This document shows, one piece after another, positions 1-8,949 of a stretch of DNA of 64,000 nt. Origin of the DNA: Neoaquamicrobium sediminum (GTDB lineage: Bacteria > Pseudomonadota > Alphaproteobacteria > Rhizobiales > Rhizobiaceae); contig NZ_JABETK010000003.1 of the NCBI RefSeq assembly GCF_013240295.1, positions 496,001 to 560,000 of the forward strand. Direction: 5' to 3'. Both the position numbers and the translations under genes were made by a program. Position 1 is the first letter of the stretch, and every line of letters begins with the position of its first letter. Under the pieces are notes generated by a model that saw nothing but the letters and a program-made list of their open reading frames with translations, did not search any database and was not told the DNA's origin.

Positions 1-2
1 TG

Positions 3-110
3 CGTCGGCACATGATGGGCGACAACAAAGTCCGATTCACTGACGCCGCCGAGAGCATGATAGCTCGATCTCGCAGCTTGAGAGTCACTCCGCAGATGCA
101 GCTAATTTGA
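3..110 (+). CDS. 3' end of an unrecognised gene (partial)
   Basis: A reading frame is open from the window edge to a TGA at 108-110, giving 35 codons with ordinary codon use for the window. A hairpin starts at the stop codon (109-132, 8-bp arms), which fits the end of a transcription unit. I do not recognise the peptide. It could also be a chance open frame. Confidence 0.3.
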   Translation, partial: RRHMMGDNKVRFTDAAESMIARSRSLRVTPQMQLI

Positions 111-411
111 GAATCTGATCGCGGAGATTCTCATAGTTAAATGCCCACTCTGGACAAAACCGACGCATTCTTGCATTTAACTGCCAAGCGACATAAGACC
201 TCCGCAGTCGACGGCCCGGTCACGCAGATGGTCCGCCGCAGCACCAACCGGGTCTCGAACGCTTCCGTTCGATATTTCCGGCAACGATCCGAATGAACCC
301 ACACGGGTCGACTAACAGCGCTAGGGTGCCGTCCAGACTCCGGTCTCTCCGGAAACGTGGCATGGACATCCTTCCCAGGTCGGCTGCAGTGGTTTCGGAC
401 CGACACGGCCG
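111..411. other. Gene-free stretch with one hairpin
   Basis: No convincing coding frame is seen. An inverted repeat at 109-132 (arms GAGAATCT and AGATTCTC, 8-base loop) lacks a following T-run; it could be a weak terminator for the gene to the left or an operator. Nothing else stands out before the end of the leftward gene that stops at 412. Confidence 0.4.
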
Positions 412-1285
412 TCAACTTCCGAAAGTAGTCCAGCTGGTTCCACCGTCGGTGCTGGCGAGGATTTCGCCTTCATGCGTCGCAACGAACACCCGCTCCTTGT
501 TAGCCGGATCAACGGCCAGATGCAGGAGGATCCGGCCCCCCAGCCTGCGCCGACGGATTCAAGGTCGAGTTCGCCCTCGGCTGACCGCATCAGGCCCTGC
601 CCGACCACGAAGGCGTAAAGCGTTCCATCCGGCGCTACCTCGACCATGCTGACCGGAGAGCCTTCGACCGCCGCCCACGTGCCCCCGCATCCTTGCTGAC
701 CAGCAGCCCGGATTCGGTCGCGGCATACACCGTGTCGGCGTCCTGGGCAGAGGCGGCGAGGTCGATCAGCCGCTCGGGCAGCGGTCCGGCGACGGACCAC
801 GTCTTGCCGCCGTCGCGACTGACCTGCAGGCCACCGAAAGCGCCGTACACGACCATCGGATCAGCCGGGCTCACTGTCATCTGGTGGAAATCGACAGGAC
901 CGCCCTCGCCTGGCGACACCTGTTCCCAGGTCGCGCCGCCGTCGGTCGAGGCGATGAAGCCAAGGTTCCCTCCATCCGCAGGATGGCCGCTGGCGTAGAG
1001 CGTGCCCGGATCCGAGGGATGCGGCGTGAAACCCATGAAGTCCTGCACGACCGAGACGCGCTCCGCCTTCCCGTCCGGGCCAGAACGGAAAAGCCCATGG
1101 TGGGTGGCGATCAGGAGGGATTGCGGATCCTGACGGTCAACCGCCAGGCCGTGAATGTGGGTCTGCTCCCTGAGTTCCGATACCGGGACGGATTCGGCCT
1201 GCGCAACCAGGCCGATGGCTACCGCGCCGGAGAGCGCCAGTCCCGCAACCACGGCCGTCACTCCGAACCTGTTTCGTTTCGTCAT
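412..1285 (-). CDS. BNR/YVTN-repeat exported protein, F510_1955-like (two frame breaks)
   Basis: The N-terminus carries a signal segment (MTKRNRF then an Ala/Val/Gly-rich stretch ending near AQAES). Repeated Asp-box-like motifs follow (STDGGATW, SRDGGKTW, SKDAG..TW, STDGGTSW), the signature of BNR/sialidase-like beta-propellers; close relatives are named F510_1955 glycosylhydrolases. The start at 1285 has an AGGAAGAAG ribosome site and overlaps the upstream small gene as ATGA. The frame is lost twice, in G runs near 678 and 540; one extra G at each point restores a continuous protein of about 291 residues. It is the last gene of the copper/thiol cluster. No catalytic function can be assigned; it may be a periplasmic scaffold or sensor. 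Confidence 0.7.
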
Positions 1286-1521
1286 TGTCTTCTTCCTTTC
1301 GTGCTTTCGCATTCGCATTCGGTTTCCGGATTTCCATCCCCGCACCCGCAGCAGATCACCCGATACGCCTCCCCGGCGGCGCTTTCCTCGACGGCATCGT
1401 CCCCGCAGAGGCATTCCAGCGCGCAAAGGAGATGCTCGGCGACATCAAGCCTGCCGACATCGTGCGCTTGCCTGAACGCCGCCAGAATGGAACGGTCGAG
1501 AGGCTTGTTTCCCTGTCGCAT
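1282..1521 (-). CDS. Small Cys-rich protein of the copper cluster
   Basis: A 79-residue protein with a cysteine-rich C-terminal half (LLCALECLCG, VICCGCGDG, ECECES). The start at 1521 is chosen because AGGAAAGG lies just upstream; an ATG at 1548 has no such site. Its stop overlaps the start of the following gene (ATGA), so the two are probably translationally coupled. No signal peptide is seen, so it is probably cytoplasmic. The cysteines suggest metal binding, but I do not recognise a family and this is inference. Confidence 0.55.
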   Translation of the reverse strand: MRQGNKPLDRSILAAFRQAHDVGRLDVAEHLLCALECLCGDDAVEESAAGEAYRVICCGCGDGNPETECECESTKGRRQ

Positions 1522-1597
1522 GGCGCCGCCTTTCCTCATCGCGGGCATAGTGCTGGTTCCAGCGGGTGGAAGGTCAAGGGGCAGGCCTGCATAGCAG

Positions 1598-2112
1598 TCA
1601 CTCTCCGGCCTCTTGGCGCTGCTGGAAGCGGCGGTTCATCTCGTCGTGGCGCTCGCGCACCTGCTCCGGCCATTGCGCCTTGATGAACGAAAGCGCTGCG
1701 ACAATCTCCTCGTCCGTCAAGACCCCTTCGAAGGCGGGCATCCTGGTCTGGTAGCCCTCCAGCTTGGCCGCCACCGCCACGCCGAGCTTCGTGATGTCGA
1801 ACAGGAGCTTGTCCGGATGATGCCAGGTGTGCCCCGTCTCGTCGTGCGGCGGGGCCGGCAGGTATCCGTCGGCGTCGCGAACCTGCCATTCGGGATGCCC
1901 CTCGAGTTTCCTGCCGTGACAGGACGCGCAGTGCTCCGCGTAGATTTCGCTTCCGAGCGACACGACACTCCTGTCGCCGGGATGAAGCAACGCTCCCGCT
2001 GCCGAGCCCGAAAGGCGGGACAGCACGAGAAACGCCGCCAGGCCGGAAGCCATCGCCGCTGTTCCGCGGCGGCGATCAGGAGATTCCGCCTGCCCTTCGA
2101 GTGTTTCTTCAT
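1598..2112 (-). CDS. Class I cytochrome c, membrane-anchored or exported (one frame break)
   Basis: One haem-binding motif (CASCHG) sits in a typical small cytochrome c domain: GSEIYAEHC upstream, an RMPAF methionine-ligand region, and a DEEIVAALSFIK terminal helix. With one base restored near 2075 (CCGCGG context), the N-terminus reads MKKHSKGRRNLLIAA followed by GTAAMASGLAAFLVLSRL, a signal or anchor. Start at 2112 follows GAGGAAGG. It would carry electrons in the periplasm, perhaps for the thiol-redox proteins or the multicopper oxidase in the same cluster. The partner is not known. Confidence 0.8.
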
Positions 2113-2134
2113 AGGCCTTCCTCGTGCTTCCACG

Positions 2135-2873
2135 TCACCCGATCCGGGCCAGAACGGGAAAGTTCTCCAGCAGCCAGAACGAGAACGCCGAAAGCTGCCC
2201 GGTGATCATGGCGACGCCCATCAGCATCATGACCCCCCGGCCAGGATCCGCAGCACCCGGCCGATCCGGCCGAAGGCCCGCAACCTTGCCGTCAGTGCGT
2301 CGGTGAACATGGCGGCAAGGAGGAACGGCACGCCGAGTCCGAGCGAGTAGATCGCCAGGAGAAGCACGCCGTCGGCGACGGTCGCCGAGGCCGCGCCGAC
2401 CGTGAGGATCGCGCCAAGGATCGGGCCGATGCACGGTGTCCAGCCGAAGGCGAATGCGAGGCCGAGGACATAGGCGGACCCCGCCCCTCCACCGGGCAGG
2501 TCGGAATGGAAACGCGCTTCCCGCATCATCCAGGGGGACGGATCAATCCCGTCACGAACAGTCCGAAGAGGATGACGATCGCGCCGCCGACAAGGTTCAG
2601 TTCGTAACGGTAGCTGATCAGCATCTGGCCGAGAGCGGTCGCGCTTGCCCCGAGCACGATGAAGACGGTGGAGAAGCCGAGGACGAAACACAGGCCGAGC
2701 ACGACCGCAGGCATCCGCAGCGCGACTGCGCCTGATGGCGTGACGCCGACGGATGACCGCCCGGCGACATAGGACACGTAGCCCGGAACGAGCGGCAGGA
2801 CGCAGGGAGAGAGGAACGAGACGATCCCGGCGGCGAAGGCTGTCAGCATGCCGATATTGGAGAGTTCCGGCAT
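2135..2873 (-). CDS. ccdA: Cytochrome c biogenesis protein CcdA / DsbD-like (two frame breaks)
   Basis: A polytopic membrane protein that passes reducing equivalents from cytoplasmic thioredoxin to periplasmic thiol proteins. The N-terminal FLSPCVLPLVPGY and the later FGWTPCIGPILGA are the two redox-cysteine helices of the family. Six hydrophobic segments can be placed. The frame is lost in a C run near 2535 and a second run near 2235; adding one base at each joins three open pieces into a normal length of about 246 residues. The start ATG overlaps the dsbA stop (TGATG), so it follows dsbA in one operon. It would supply electrons to the TlpA- and DsbE-type thioredoxins upstream. Confidence 0.85.
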
Positions 2874-3688
2874 CAGTCCGCGACCTCCGTCTCTGTCGGT
2901 CCGGCCGCTTTCCCGTTTCTCGCCGCGTCGATCAGCCCTGTCATGGTCTCCAGGTCGGTGGCGCCCCGCACGAACTCGTCGCCGATGACGAAGCCGGGCG
3001 TCCCGGTGATCCGCAGCGCCTGCGCCAGTTCGAGGTTGCCGTCGATCTCAGCCTGGATGGCCGGATCCTGCATGTCCTGCTTCAGGCGCTCGACATCGAG
3101 GCCGACTTTTTCCGCGATCGACAGCACTGATCTTTCGTCGACGCGGCCGTCGGCGTCCATCAACGCCTGGTGGAACTCCACGTAGCGTCCCTGGCGGTCG
3201 GCCGCCAGTGCGGCCTTGGCCGCGAAGACGGACCCCGGTCCGAGGATGGGGAGTTCCTTGTAGACGACCCGCAGCCCTGGATCGCCCGCCTCCGCTTCCG
3301 CCATCACGGAGGCGACCTGGCGGCAGTAGGGGCAGTTGTAGTCGAAGAACTCGACCATCGTCACGTCCCCTTCGGCGTTGCCCCCGACGGGACTGTCCGG
3401 ATCGCGGAAGACCTCGTCGGCCCGTGCCGCAAGAACCGATCGGGCCTCGCCGTCCTCGGCCTGAATCCTGCGCGCCTCGAGCGCCTGCATCGCCTCGACT
3501 ATCACCTCGGGATTGGCGAGCAGGTACTCGCGGACCCGCTGGCCGAAGTCATCGGCAGGCGCTTCCGGTTCCGCGCGGGCACGCTGGAACCCGGGGTCGA
3601 GCGCGTACCAGGCTCCTCCTGCCCCGACCAGCAGCAGCGCCGCGAGCAGCCATACGATGGGCCGCGATTTCCTCGTTTGCTGATGCAT
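2873..3688 (-). CDS. DsbA-family thiol:disulfide oxidoreductase
   Basis: 271 residues: an N-terminal membrane or signal segment (IVWLLAALLLVGAGG), an EYLLANPEVIVEAMQALE helix typical of Com1/ScsC-like DsbA proteins, and a thioredoxin fold with the active site FFDYNCPYCRQ near residue 120. The cis-Pro loop is GTPGF near residue 230. It is exported and forms or shuffles disulfides. GGGGACC precedes the start at 3688. It lies directly upstream of ccdA and downstream of the SCO gene. ScsC-like proteins of this type are linked to copper tolerance in other bacteria, which suits the neighbourhood. The gene is intact. Confidence 0.92.
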   Translation of the reverse strand: MHQQTRKSRPIVWLLAALLLVGAGGAWYALDPGFQRARAEPEAPADDFGQRVREYLLANPEVIVEAMQALEARRIQAEDGEARSVLAARADEVFRDPDSPVGGNAEGDVTMVEFFDYNCPYCRQVASVMAEAEAGDPGLRVVYKELPILGPGSVFAAKAALAADRQGRYVEFHQALMDADGRVDERSVLSIAEKVGLDVERLKQDMQDPAIQAEIDGNLELAQALRITGTPGFVIGDEFVRGATDLETMTGLIDAARNGKAAGPTETEVAD

Positions 3689-3734
3689 CTTGAGGTCCCC
3701 TTTCCTTCCTGTCTTGGGCTGAATCCGGCGGAGA

Positions 3735-4421
3735 TCAGAAGAGGTCCACGACCGTGTCCCACCAACTTCCGCTGTCGTGGCCGTGCTCCGGGACCGACCC
3801 GTTGGTCAGGGCGTTCACGAAAGTGAGGAGGTTGACCGACTGGAACTTCAGCCCGTGAAAATTCGCCCTCCAGCGGCCGTCTGCATCGATGACGTGGGTG
3901 ACAATGCCGTGGATCTGGAGTCCCTCGTCTGTCTTGTCGAAGCCATGCCCGAAAGCCTCCGCCAGCTTGCGGGTCGCATCCTCCGGCTGGCCCTGCAGCT
4001 TCGTCAGGAAGAGCCAGTTCACCGGATCGAGTCCGTGCGCTGGACCGTACCCCTGCATCACGTCCGCCGTGTCGTTCGTCGGGTCGGTCGTGACCGTCAC
4101 GAAGGTCACGAGGTCTTTCATGGGCGTGTGGTTGATCATGCCCTGCACCTCCGCGATCTTCTCGGAGTGCAGGGGGCAAACGTCCGGGCAGCTCGTATAG
4201 ATGAAGTTGAGCACCACGACCTGGCCACGGAGATCCGCTGGCCTCACCGTCCTCCCGTCTGCCGTCTGAAGCGTGAAGTCCGGCACGGGCTTGTCGATCT
4301 GCTGGAAGTACTTCTCCTTGTCGCCGAGCATCGTCTCGACGTCGTCCAGCGAATGCGCTGCTGCAACGGCCGGGAGCATGAGAAGTCCCGCGGCAGCTAT
4401 CCACCGTCTTGTTGTCAGCAT
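3735..4421 (-). CDS. SCO1/SenC-family copper chaperone
   Basis: 228 residues with a signal peptide (LLMLPAVAAAHS) and a thioredoxin-like SCO domain. The copper ligands are visible: FIYTSCPDVCPLHS contains CxxxC, and the distal histidine lies in LQIHGIVTHV. Two ATGs stand in tandem; I prefer 4421, which is five bases from AGGAGG. SCO proteins deliver copper to the CuA site of cytochrome oxidase or act as periplasmic thiol reductases. No complete oxidase is next to it, so a role in copper handling or disulfide reduction within this cluster is the more likely reading. Confidence 0.93.
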   Translation of the reverse strand: MLTTRRWIAAAGLLMLPAVAAAHSLDDVETMLGDKEKYFQQIDKPVPDFTLQTADGRTVRPADLRGQVVVLNFIYTSCPDVCPLHSEKIAEVQGMINHTPMKDLVTFVTVTTDPTNDTADVMQGYGPAHGLDPVNWLFLTKLQGQPEDATRKLAEAFGHGFDKTDEGLQIHGIVTHVIDADGRWRANFHGLKFQSVNLLTFVNALTNGSVPEHGHDSGSWWDTVVDLF

Positions 4422-4484
4422 CATCGCCTCCTGTTGGCGGGCGCATGCGGGGGCCGCGTTTTGACAGCGGCCCCGCCGCAGGCC

Positions 4485-4795
4485 TCAGCCGTCCTTCTCC
4501 GGGGTTGCGTCCTGCGACCCGGGCATGTCCTTGCCCGAGCCATCCATCATGGCCTGCATCATCTTGTTGCAGGTCGTCATCATCTCGTTCATCTGGGTCA
4601 TCATGTTCATCATGCCGGCCATTCCGTCCTGGCCGCCCATCATGCCATTGGCTCCGCCGTCCTGGCCCATCATGCCGCCGCCTTCCATCATGGCGCCCGA
4701 GCCGGACTCCGTTGTATCCTGGGCATAAAGGGGGCTGCCGCCAGACTCGCCGCGAATGCCGCGGCTGCCGCGAACGTCTTCGTCGATCTACGCAT
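4485..4795 (-). CDS. Exported Met-rich, putative copper-binding protein (one frame break)
   Basis: The mature part is dominated by methionine clusters (GGGMMGQDGGANGMMGGQDG, MMNMMTQMNEMM), the kind of soft ligands that bind Cu(I) in periplasmic proteins such as PcoC, PcoE or CueO. The signal peptide is in another frame: MRRSTKTFAAAAAFAASLAA starts at 4795 after AAGGAAGG. One C restored in the run at 4730-4734 joins them and gives a LYAQD cleavage region. Only one cysteine is present. The start overlaps the end of the preceding gene. I recognise no named family; copper sequestration is inferred from composition and neighbours. Confidence 0.65.
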
Positions 4796-5138
4796 CGGTT
4801 GTTTTCCTTCCTTCTTCCGGTTGAATTTGAATCGCCGCAGGCGCGGGTGTCGTCTCGAGACCTTCCTGGGGCGCTGCCTGTTTGGAGCACGAAGCTCCGG
4901 TCATCCGGCTCATGCAGAGCCCGAGCGCGCACATGGCCACGCATGGCAGCGCGGACAGGAGCAGCGGGGCGACACCCGCGGCGACCAGCCAGTTCCAGTT
5001 GAAGGCAAGCCCCGCAGCCACGACCGCAGTGCCCGCCAGGACAAGGCCGCGCCGGCCACCGAGGTAATATTTCGCGGCGTAAATGACGTCCTGGCTAAGC
5101 GGCCTTTCAGTGGTTCTGTCCGACGGTATCGTTGTCAT
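4788..5138 (-). CDS. Small two-helix membrane protein with a Cys motif
   Basis: 116 residues. Two hydrophobic segments can be seen: GLVLAGTAVVAAGLAFNW and VAAGVAPLLLSALPCVAMCA, followed by CALGLCMSRMTGASCS and a polar tail. The cysteine-rich stretch at the end of the second helix could be a metal or redox site. The start at 5138 follows AAAGGAAAAGGA, 13 bases after the TlpA stop, and the 3' end overlaps the Met-rich gene, so it is within the operon. I do not recognise the family. Confidence 0.6.
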   Translation of the reverse strand: MTTIPSDRTTERPLSQDVIYAAKYYLGGRRGLVLAGTAVVAAGLAFNWNWLVAAGVAPLLLSALPCVAMCALGLCMSRMTGASCSKQAAPQEGLETTPAPAAIQIQPEEGRKTTDA

Positions 5139-5151
5139 TCCTTTTCCTTTC

Positions 5152-5678
5152 TCAGTCTTGATTGATGGTGCTGCGCATGAACTCGGTCATGTCCGGCGAG
5201 TCCCACTCGGCGGGTCCGACCAGCCTTCCGAGCTCGTTGCCTTCCCGGTCGATCAGAATCGTCGTCGGGAGGCCGACCACGCCGAGGGCGAACATGGCCT
5301 TGACCGAGGGATCGATGTGAAGGGCGAGGTTTTCGATCCCTATCTCCGAGTAGAATTCCCTCACCGCATCCGGCCCCGCGCGGTCGATCGACAGCGCCAG
5401 TACCTCGAACTCCGGACCGCCCAGTTCGGCCTGAAGCCTGTCGAGCGTCGGCATCTCCTCGCGGCACGGCACGCACCACGTCGCCCAGACGTTGAGCAGG
5501 ACTGTTCTCCGCGGAAGTCGGCGAGCGTCTTTTCATTCCCCTCGCCGTCCTCGAAGCGGATTTCAGGCATCGGCTTCCGGGATTCGTGCATCGCGAAGTT
5601 CGCCGGCGCCTCGGCTGCTGTCAGCGGCAAGGCAAGCCAAAAGGAGAGGCTGAGGAAAGCAACGAGGAGCTTTCTCAT
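5152..5678 (-). CDS. TlpA/ResA-like exported thioredoxin (one frame break)
   Basis: A signal peptide (LLVAFLSLSFWLALPLTAAEA) precedes a ResA/TlpA-type fold: an MPEIRFEDGEG strand, the active site VWATWCVPCREEMP, and the cis-Pro GLPTTILIDREG. The frame is lost by one base near 5503 (CCGCGG context); restoring it gives about 175 residues. The start overlaps the stop of the upstream dsbE-like gene (ATGA). It would be kept reduced by the CcdA of the same cluster and reduce cytochrome c haem-site cysteines or copper-site cysteines such as those of SCO. Confidence 0.85.
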
Positions 5679-6283
5679 GGCTGCCGCTCCGCGGCCTCTG
5701 CGCGCAGGCGCTGGACGAGAGGCAAGATGGTCTCGTCCAACGCCCTCGGCGTCACGGCGCCGATATGCTTGTACGCGATGCGGCCGTCCGCCCCGACTAC
5801 GAATGTTTCCGGAACCCCGTACACGCCCCAGTCGATGGCCACGCGTCCGTCCAGGTCCGCCCCGGTCCGGGTGTAAGGATCGCCCAGCGCGTCGAGCCAC
5901 TTCTTCGCGTCCTCGGGCTGGTCCTTGTAGTTCAGGCCGTGGAGCGGGACCGTACCGTCCGCCGCGATCCGCATGAACAGCGGATGCTCCTCGCGGCAGG
6001 CCACGCACCAAGAAGCGAAGACGTTGACCAGCGAGACCTCGCCGCGAAGGTCGGCGCTGGTCAGGCCAAGCATCCTGCCCTCCACCGGAGGCAGGCTGAA
6101 TTCCGGCACGGGCTTGCCGATCAGGACGGACGGGATGTCATCGACGTTCCGCGTCAGTCCCCACCCGAGCACCGCAGCCAGCGCGACGAAGACCGTCAAG
6201 GGCAGCGCGACCAGGAGTCTGCGTCGCCTTGGCGGGGCGGGCGACGATCCACGTCCAAACGGGCTAGTCACGCCCGCCGTCAT
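5675..6283 (-). CDS. DsbE/CcmG-family thiol:disulfide oxidoreductase
   Basis: 202 residues: an N-terminal anchor (LLVALPLTVFVALAAVLGWGL), then a CcmG-type domain with FSLPPVEG, the active site VFASWCVACREEHP, and GVYGVPETFVVGADG (cis-Pro plus the acidic loop typical of DsbE). In cytochrome c maturation CcmG reduces the apocytochrome haem site. Here it lies beside a second thioredoxin, CcdA and a cytochrome c rather than in a ccm operon. The start at 6283 overlaps the preceding small gene (ATGA); an ATG at 6298 is an alternative. The gene is intact. Confidence 0.9.
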   Translation of the reverse strand: MTAGVTSPFGRGSSPAPPRRRRLLVALPLTVFVALAAVLGWGLTRNVDDIPSVLIGKPVPEFSLPPVEGRMLGLTSADLRGEVSLVNVFASWCVACREEHPLFMRIAADGTVPLHGLNYKDQPEDAKKWLDALGDPYTRTGADLDGRVAIDWGVYGVPETFVVGADGRIAYKHIGAVTPRALDETILPLVQRLRAEAAERQP

Positions 6284-6441
6284 GGCGTCTCTGGCCATTT
6301 TCGGCAGCCTCCCCAAAAGAGGTGTTTCACAAGCACGGCGACCGCGAGCAGCAGCGCGAGGAGCACGAGGAACCCCGCCCCTGACATGATGGCCATGCCC
6401 AGCCAGTTGTTGAGGCCGCAGTCGAACATGCCGTTCAACAT
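6280..6441 (-). CDS. Small single-helix membrane protein
   Basis: A 53-residue protein with one strong membrane segment (AGFLVLLALLLAVAVLVKHL) followed by a short basic tail. It starts at 6441 after GAGAGGCGA, and its stop overlaps the dsbE-like start, a coupling that argues for a real gene. It has one cysteine on each side of the helix. I do not recognise it. Its position just ahead of a CcmG-like gene recalls CcmD, but there is no specific sequence match that I can see. Confidence 0.6.
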   Translation of the reverse strand: MLNGMFDCGLNNWLGMAIMSGAGFLVLLALLLAVAVLVKHLFWGGCRKWPETP

Positions 6442-6453
6442 CTCTGTCGCCTC

Positions 6454-6891
6454 TCATTCGGTCGCGAAGACCGTGGGCGGCTTGCCGCCTTTCCTGACGG
6501 TATAGACCGTAAACGGCCCGGTTTTCTCGCCGCCCATTCCGGGCGAGCCAAGCGGCATGCCCGGCAGCGTGACGCCCGCGATGTCGGGGCGCTCGGATAG
6601 GAGCTTCCGAACGGTGGCGACCGGAACGTGCCCGTCGACCACGTAGCCGTCGACGAACATCGTGTGGCAGCCCTGGAAGTCCTTGGGCACCCCGGCCTCG
6701 CGGCTGATCCGGGTCAGGTCGTTGGTCGGCTTGACCTCCACCTCGAATCCGTTCTCGCGCAGGTAGTCGGCGTAGCCCTCGCAGCAGCCGCATTGCGGGT
6801 TCTTGTAGAGGGTGGCCTCGACGGCTTCCTCGGCTTTAGCGGCGACCCCTCCGGCGAGGAGAAGCGTGGTCATCATGAGGATGCGAAGCAT
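6454..6891 (-). CDS. DUF411 (CopG-like) periplasmic metal-binding protein
   Basis: 145 residues with a signal peptide (ILMMTTLLLAGGVAAKA). The DUF411 hallmark is the NPQCGCCEGYADYLRENGF stretch (CxCC) near residues 30-50, with a later DFQGCHTMFVDGYVVDGHVP (Cys-His and Gly-His) and an LPGMPLGSPGM methionine motif. Family members such as CopG bind copper in the periplasm and travel with copper-resistance operons. The start at 6891 follows AAAGGAAA. It lies directly downstream of the multicopper oxidase, and the gene is intact. Confidence 0.92.
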   Translation of the reverse strand: MLRILMMTTLLLAGGVAAKAEEAVEATLYKNPQCGCCEGYADYLRENGFEVEVKPTNDLTRISREAGVPKDFQGCHTMFVDGYVVDGHVPVATVRKLLSERPDIAGVTLPGMPLGSPGMGGEKTGPFTVYTVRKGGKPPTVFATE

Positions 6892-6923
6892 CTGGGGTTT
6901 CCTTTCTCGGTTGTCGTTGCTGT

Positions 6924-8389
6924 CTATCGTTCCTGCTCCGCGTCGCGGACGCGAAGGACGGTCATCAGGCCCGCCATCTGGTGATCGGTGACATGGCAAT
7001 GCAGCATCCAGTCGCCGGGACTGTCGGCGACGAAGGCGGCCTCGACCGTGTCTTCGGGAGCCATGAGCACCGTGTCCGCCCATTGGCGGTGAGGAACCTC
7101 GACCCCGTTGCGCGTGAGCACCCGGAAGCTGAAGCCGTGCAGGTGCATCGGATGCCACCATGCTGTGCGGTTGCGCATGGTGATCAGATGGGTCTTCCCC
7201 GCGCGAGCGTGAACAGCGGGGGCATGTCGGCATGGCCGTCTCCGGTCATCGATGTGCCGTTGATGGACCACATAGCTCGCGCCACGCCCATCATCCCGCC
7301 CATGCCCTCCATCATGCCGCGGCCCATTGCCCCCGAACCCATCATGCGGCTCATCATGCCGCCCTCCAGGATCAGCTCGTGGCGTTCGGCCGCGGACAGG
7401 TCAGGCTCAGGGAGAGGGTTCATCGGCAGGGCGGTCGGTTCCGGAAACCTGGTCCGCACAGGAACTGCGTCCGAATAAGCTAGCCGGGTAAGCTCGTATT
7501 CCAGCCCCTCGTAGAAATCGTCGATGACCCGGTATCGCCCGCCCGGCTCTCCCTTCATGTCGATCAGGAGGTCGATACGCATCGCCGGGCCGAGCAGGAT
7601 GCGGCCGCCGTCGGGCTTGTGCGGCTCGCATGGCTGTCCGTCGATTGCGATGACGACAGGGGCATGTCCTTCGAAACGGAGGCTCATGATGCGGGCAAGC
7701 GAGACGTTGACGAGCCGCAGGCGGACGCGCTCTCCCGCACGGATCGGCTGGTCGCCGGGAACGGTGCCGTTCAGCGTGATCGTATTGCCGACGCGGCCCG
7801 ACATCCCGGCTTCCATCATATTGCCGAAGCCAGACGCGATCTGACCTTCCGATGTGACCCGCCAGTCCCTCAGCACCCAGAGAAGGTCGCGATCAACCGC
7901 TACAGGCTTGGCTTCCTCGACGATCAGGACTCCCGCAAGTCCGCGGCCCAGTTGCTCAAGGCTATTGGCGTGGGGATGGTACCAGAAGGTCCCGGCATCC
8001 GGCGGCGTGAACTCGTAGACGAAGCTCTCTCCCGGCCGAATCGGCGGCTGCGTCAGGCCAGGCACGCCGTCCATCGCGTTCGGAAGGCGGATGCCATGCC
8101 AGTGGACGGTCGTGTCCTCGTCGAGCCTGTTCTCGACCACGATGCGGACAGGCTCTCCCTGTCGGAGACGCAGCAGCGGTCCAGGGAAGACGCCGCCATA
8201 GGTCCAGACATCCGTCTCAGGATTGCCCTTGCCCAGCATCGCTGCGCGGCCCGGAGCTACCGTCAGCCGACGTTCGTCGACGCCGGCTCCGGTCGAAACT
8301 CCGGTCGGCAGAAAACTTGCCGCGGCGAAGGCGGCTCCTGCCTGGAGAAACCTCCGGCGGGGAATCGGAAAAGCAGATTCGCTACTCAC
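6924..8389 (-). CDS. Tat-exported multicopper oxidase, CueO/CopA type (one frame break)
   Basis: A twin-arginine signal (PRRRFLQAGAAFAAASF) is followed by three cupredoxin domains. Copper sites are visible: TVHWHGIRLP, GTFWYHPH, HPMHLHGFSF and MLHCHVTDHQMAG. A Met-rich insert (MMSRMMGSGAMGRGMMEGMG) resembles the Cu(I)-binding segment of CueO. The frame breaks near 7195 in a four-G run; five G restores the reading frame through to the last copper site at 6924. GTG starts at 8389 or 8392 fit an AAGG site upstream. It would oxidise periplasmic Cu(I) to Cu(II), the central copper-detoxifying step of this cluster. Confidence 0.9.
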
Positions 8390-8523
8390 CACAGAACCTT
8401 CCGCGATCACCGCCGATGGCGAGCCACCGAAAGGGCGGGCGCTGCCATCAGGGATTGGCTTGTGCGCGCCACGGCGCGCAGCTGGCGCAGATGCTCAGGC
8501 GGCGCGACAGCGGCCGACAGGCA

Positions 8524-8874
8524 TCAGACGCTGCCGCGGGTCCTGGGAGGATACGGGTCTGGCAAGGACTCCCGCCCGAGACGGGGAGAGGTAGTGAAGG
8601 CGTAGGTACTGGACGTTGACGCGACTGCCACAGTCTTGGCCGAAGGAAGCACGGCGACGGCAGGCGCTACGCACACAGGCGGGCACGCCATCGCGTCCGC
8701 GTCGTCCTGCTCGCCGGGGCACGGCGTCACGCAGTCGCCAGGAGCATTCATCCCGTCGGCCATGCCGGACATCTCGATCGCCATCGTGCCGGCCTGGACA
8801 GCCGACAGGCTCATGGCCGCCATCGCGAAGATGGCGAGCAGCACGGCGAGGAGATGTTTGGCCGATCGGCTCAT
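8524..8874 (-). CDS. Small exported Cys/Met protein of the copper cluster
   Basis: 116 residues: a signal peptide (AVLLAIFAMAAMSLSAVQAG), then a short region with MSGMADGMN and DCVTPCPGEQ / MACPPVCVAP. Paired cysteines and methionines suggest metal binding in the periplasm, similar in design to DUF2946/CopL-like proteins found ahead of copper oxidases, but the match is only general. The start at 8874 follows AGGACAG. It lies about 135 bases upstream of the oxidase on the same strand. Confidence 0.6.
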   Translation of the reverse strand: MSRSAKHLLAVLLAIFAMAAMSLSAVQAGTMAIEMSGMADGMNAPGDCVTPCPGEQDDADAMACPPVCVAPAVAVLPSAKTVAVASTSSTYAFTTSPRLGRESLPDPYPPRTRGSV

Positions 8875-8949
8875 GACTGTCCTATAATGGGTCCGGAACG
8901 CCTCCGGCGCAAGCAGGTTCCAGGCGCTGCGACGTTCAGACCCTTCCGG

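Noticed and set aside
6280..6441. Calling the 53-residue membrane protein CcmD
   Set aside because: The position before a CcmG-like gene is suggestive, but no CcmD-specific sequence feature is visible and no other ccm genes are present.
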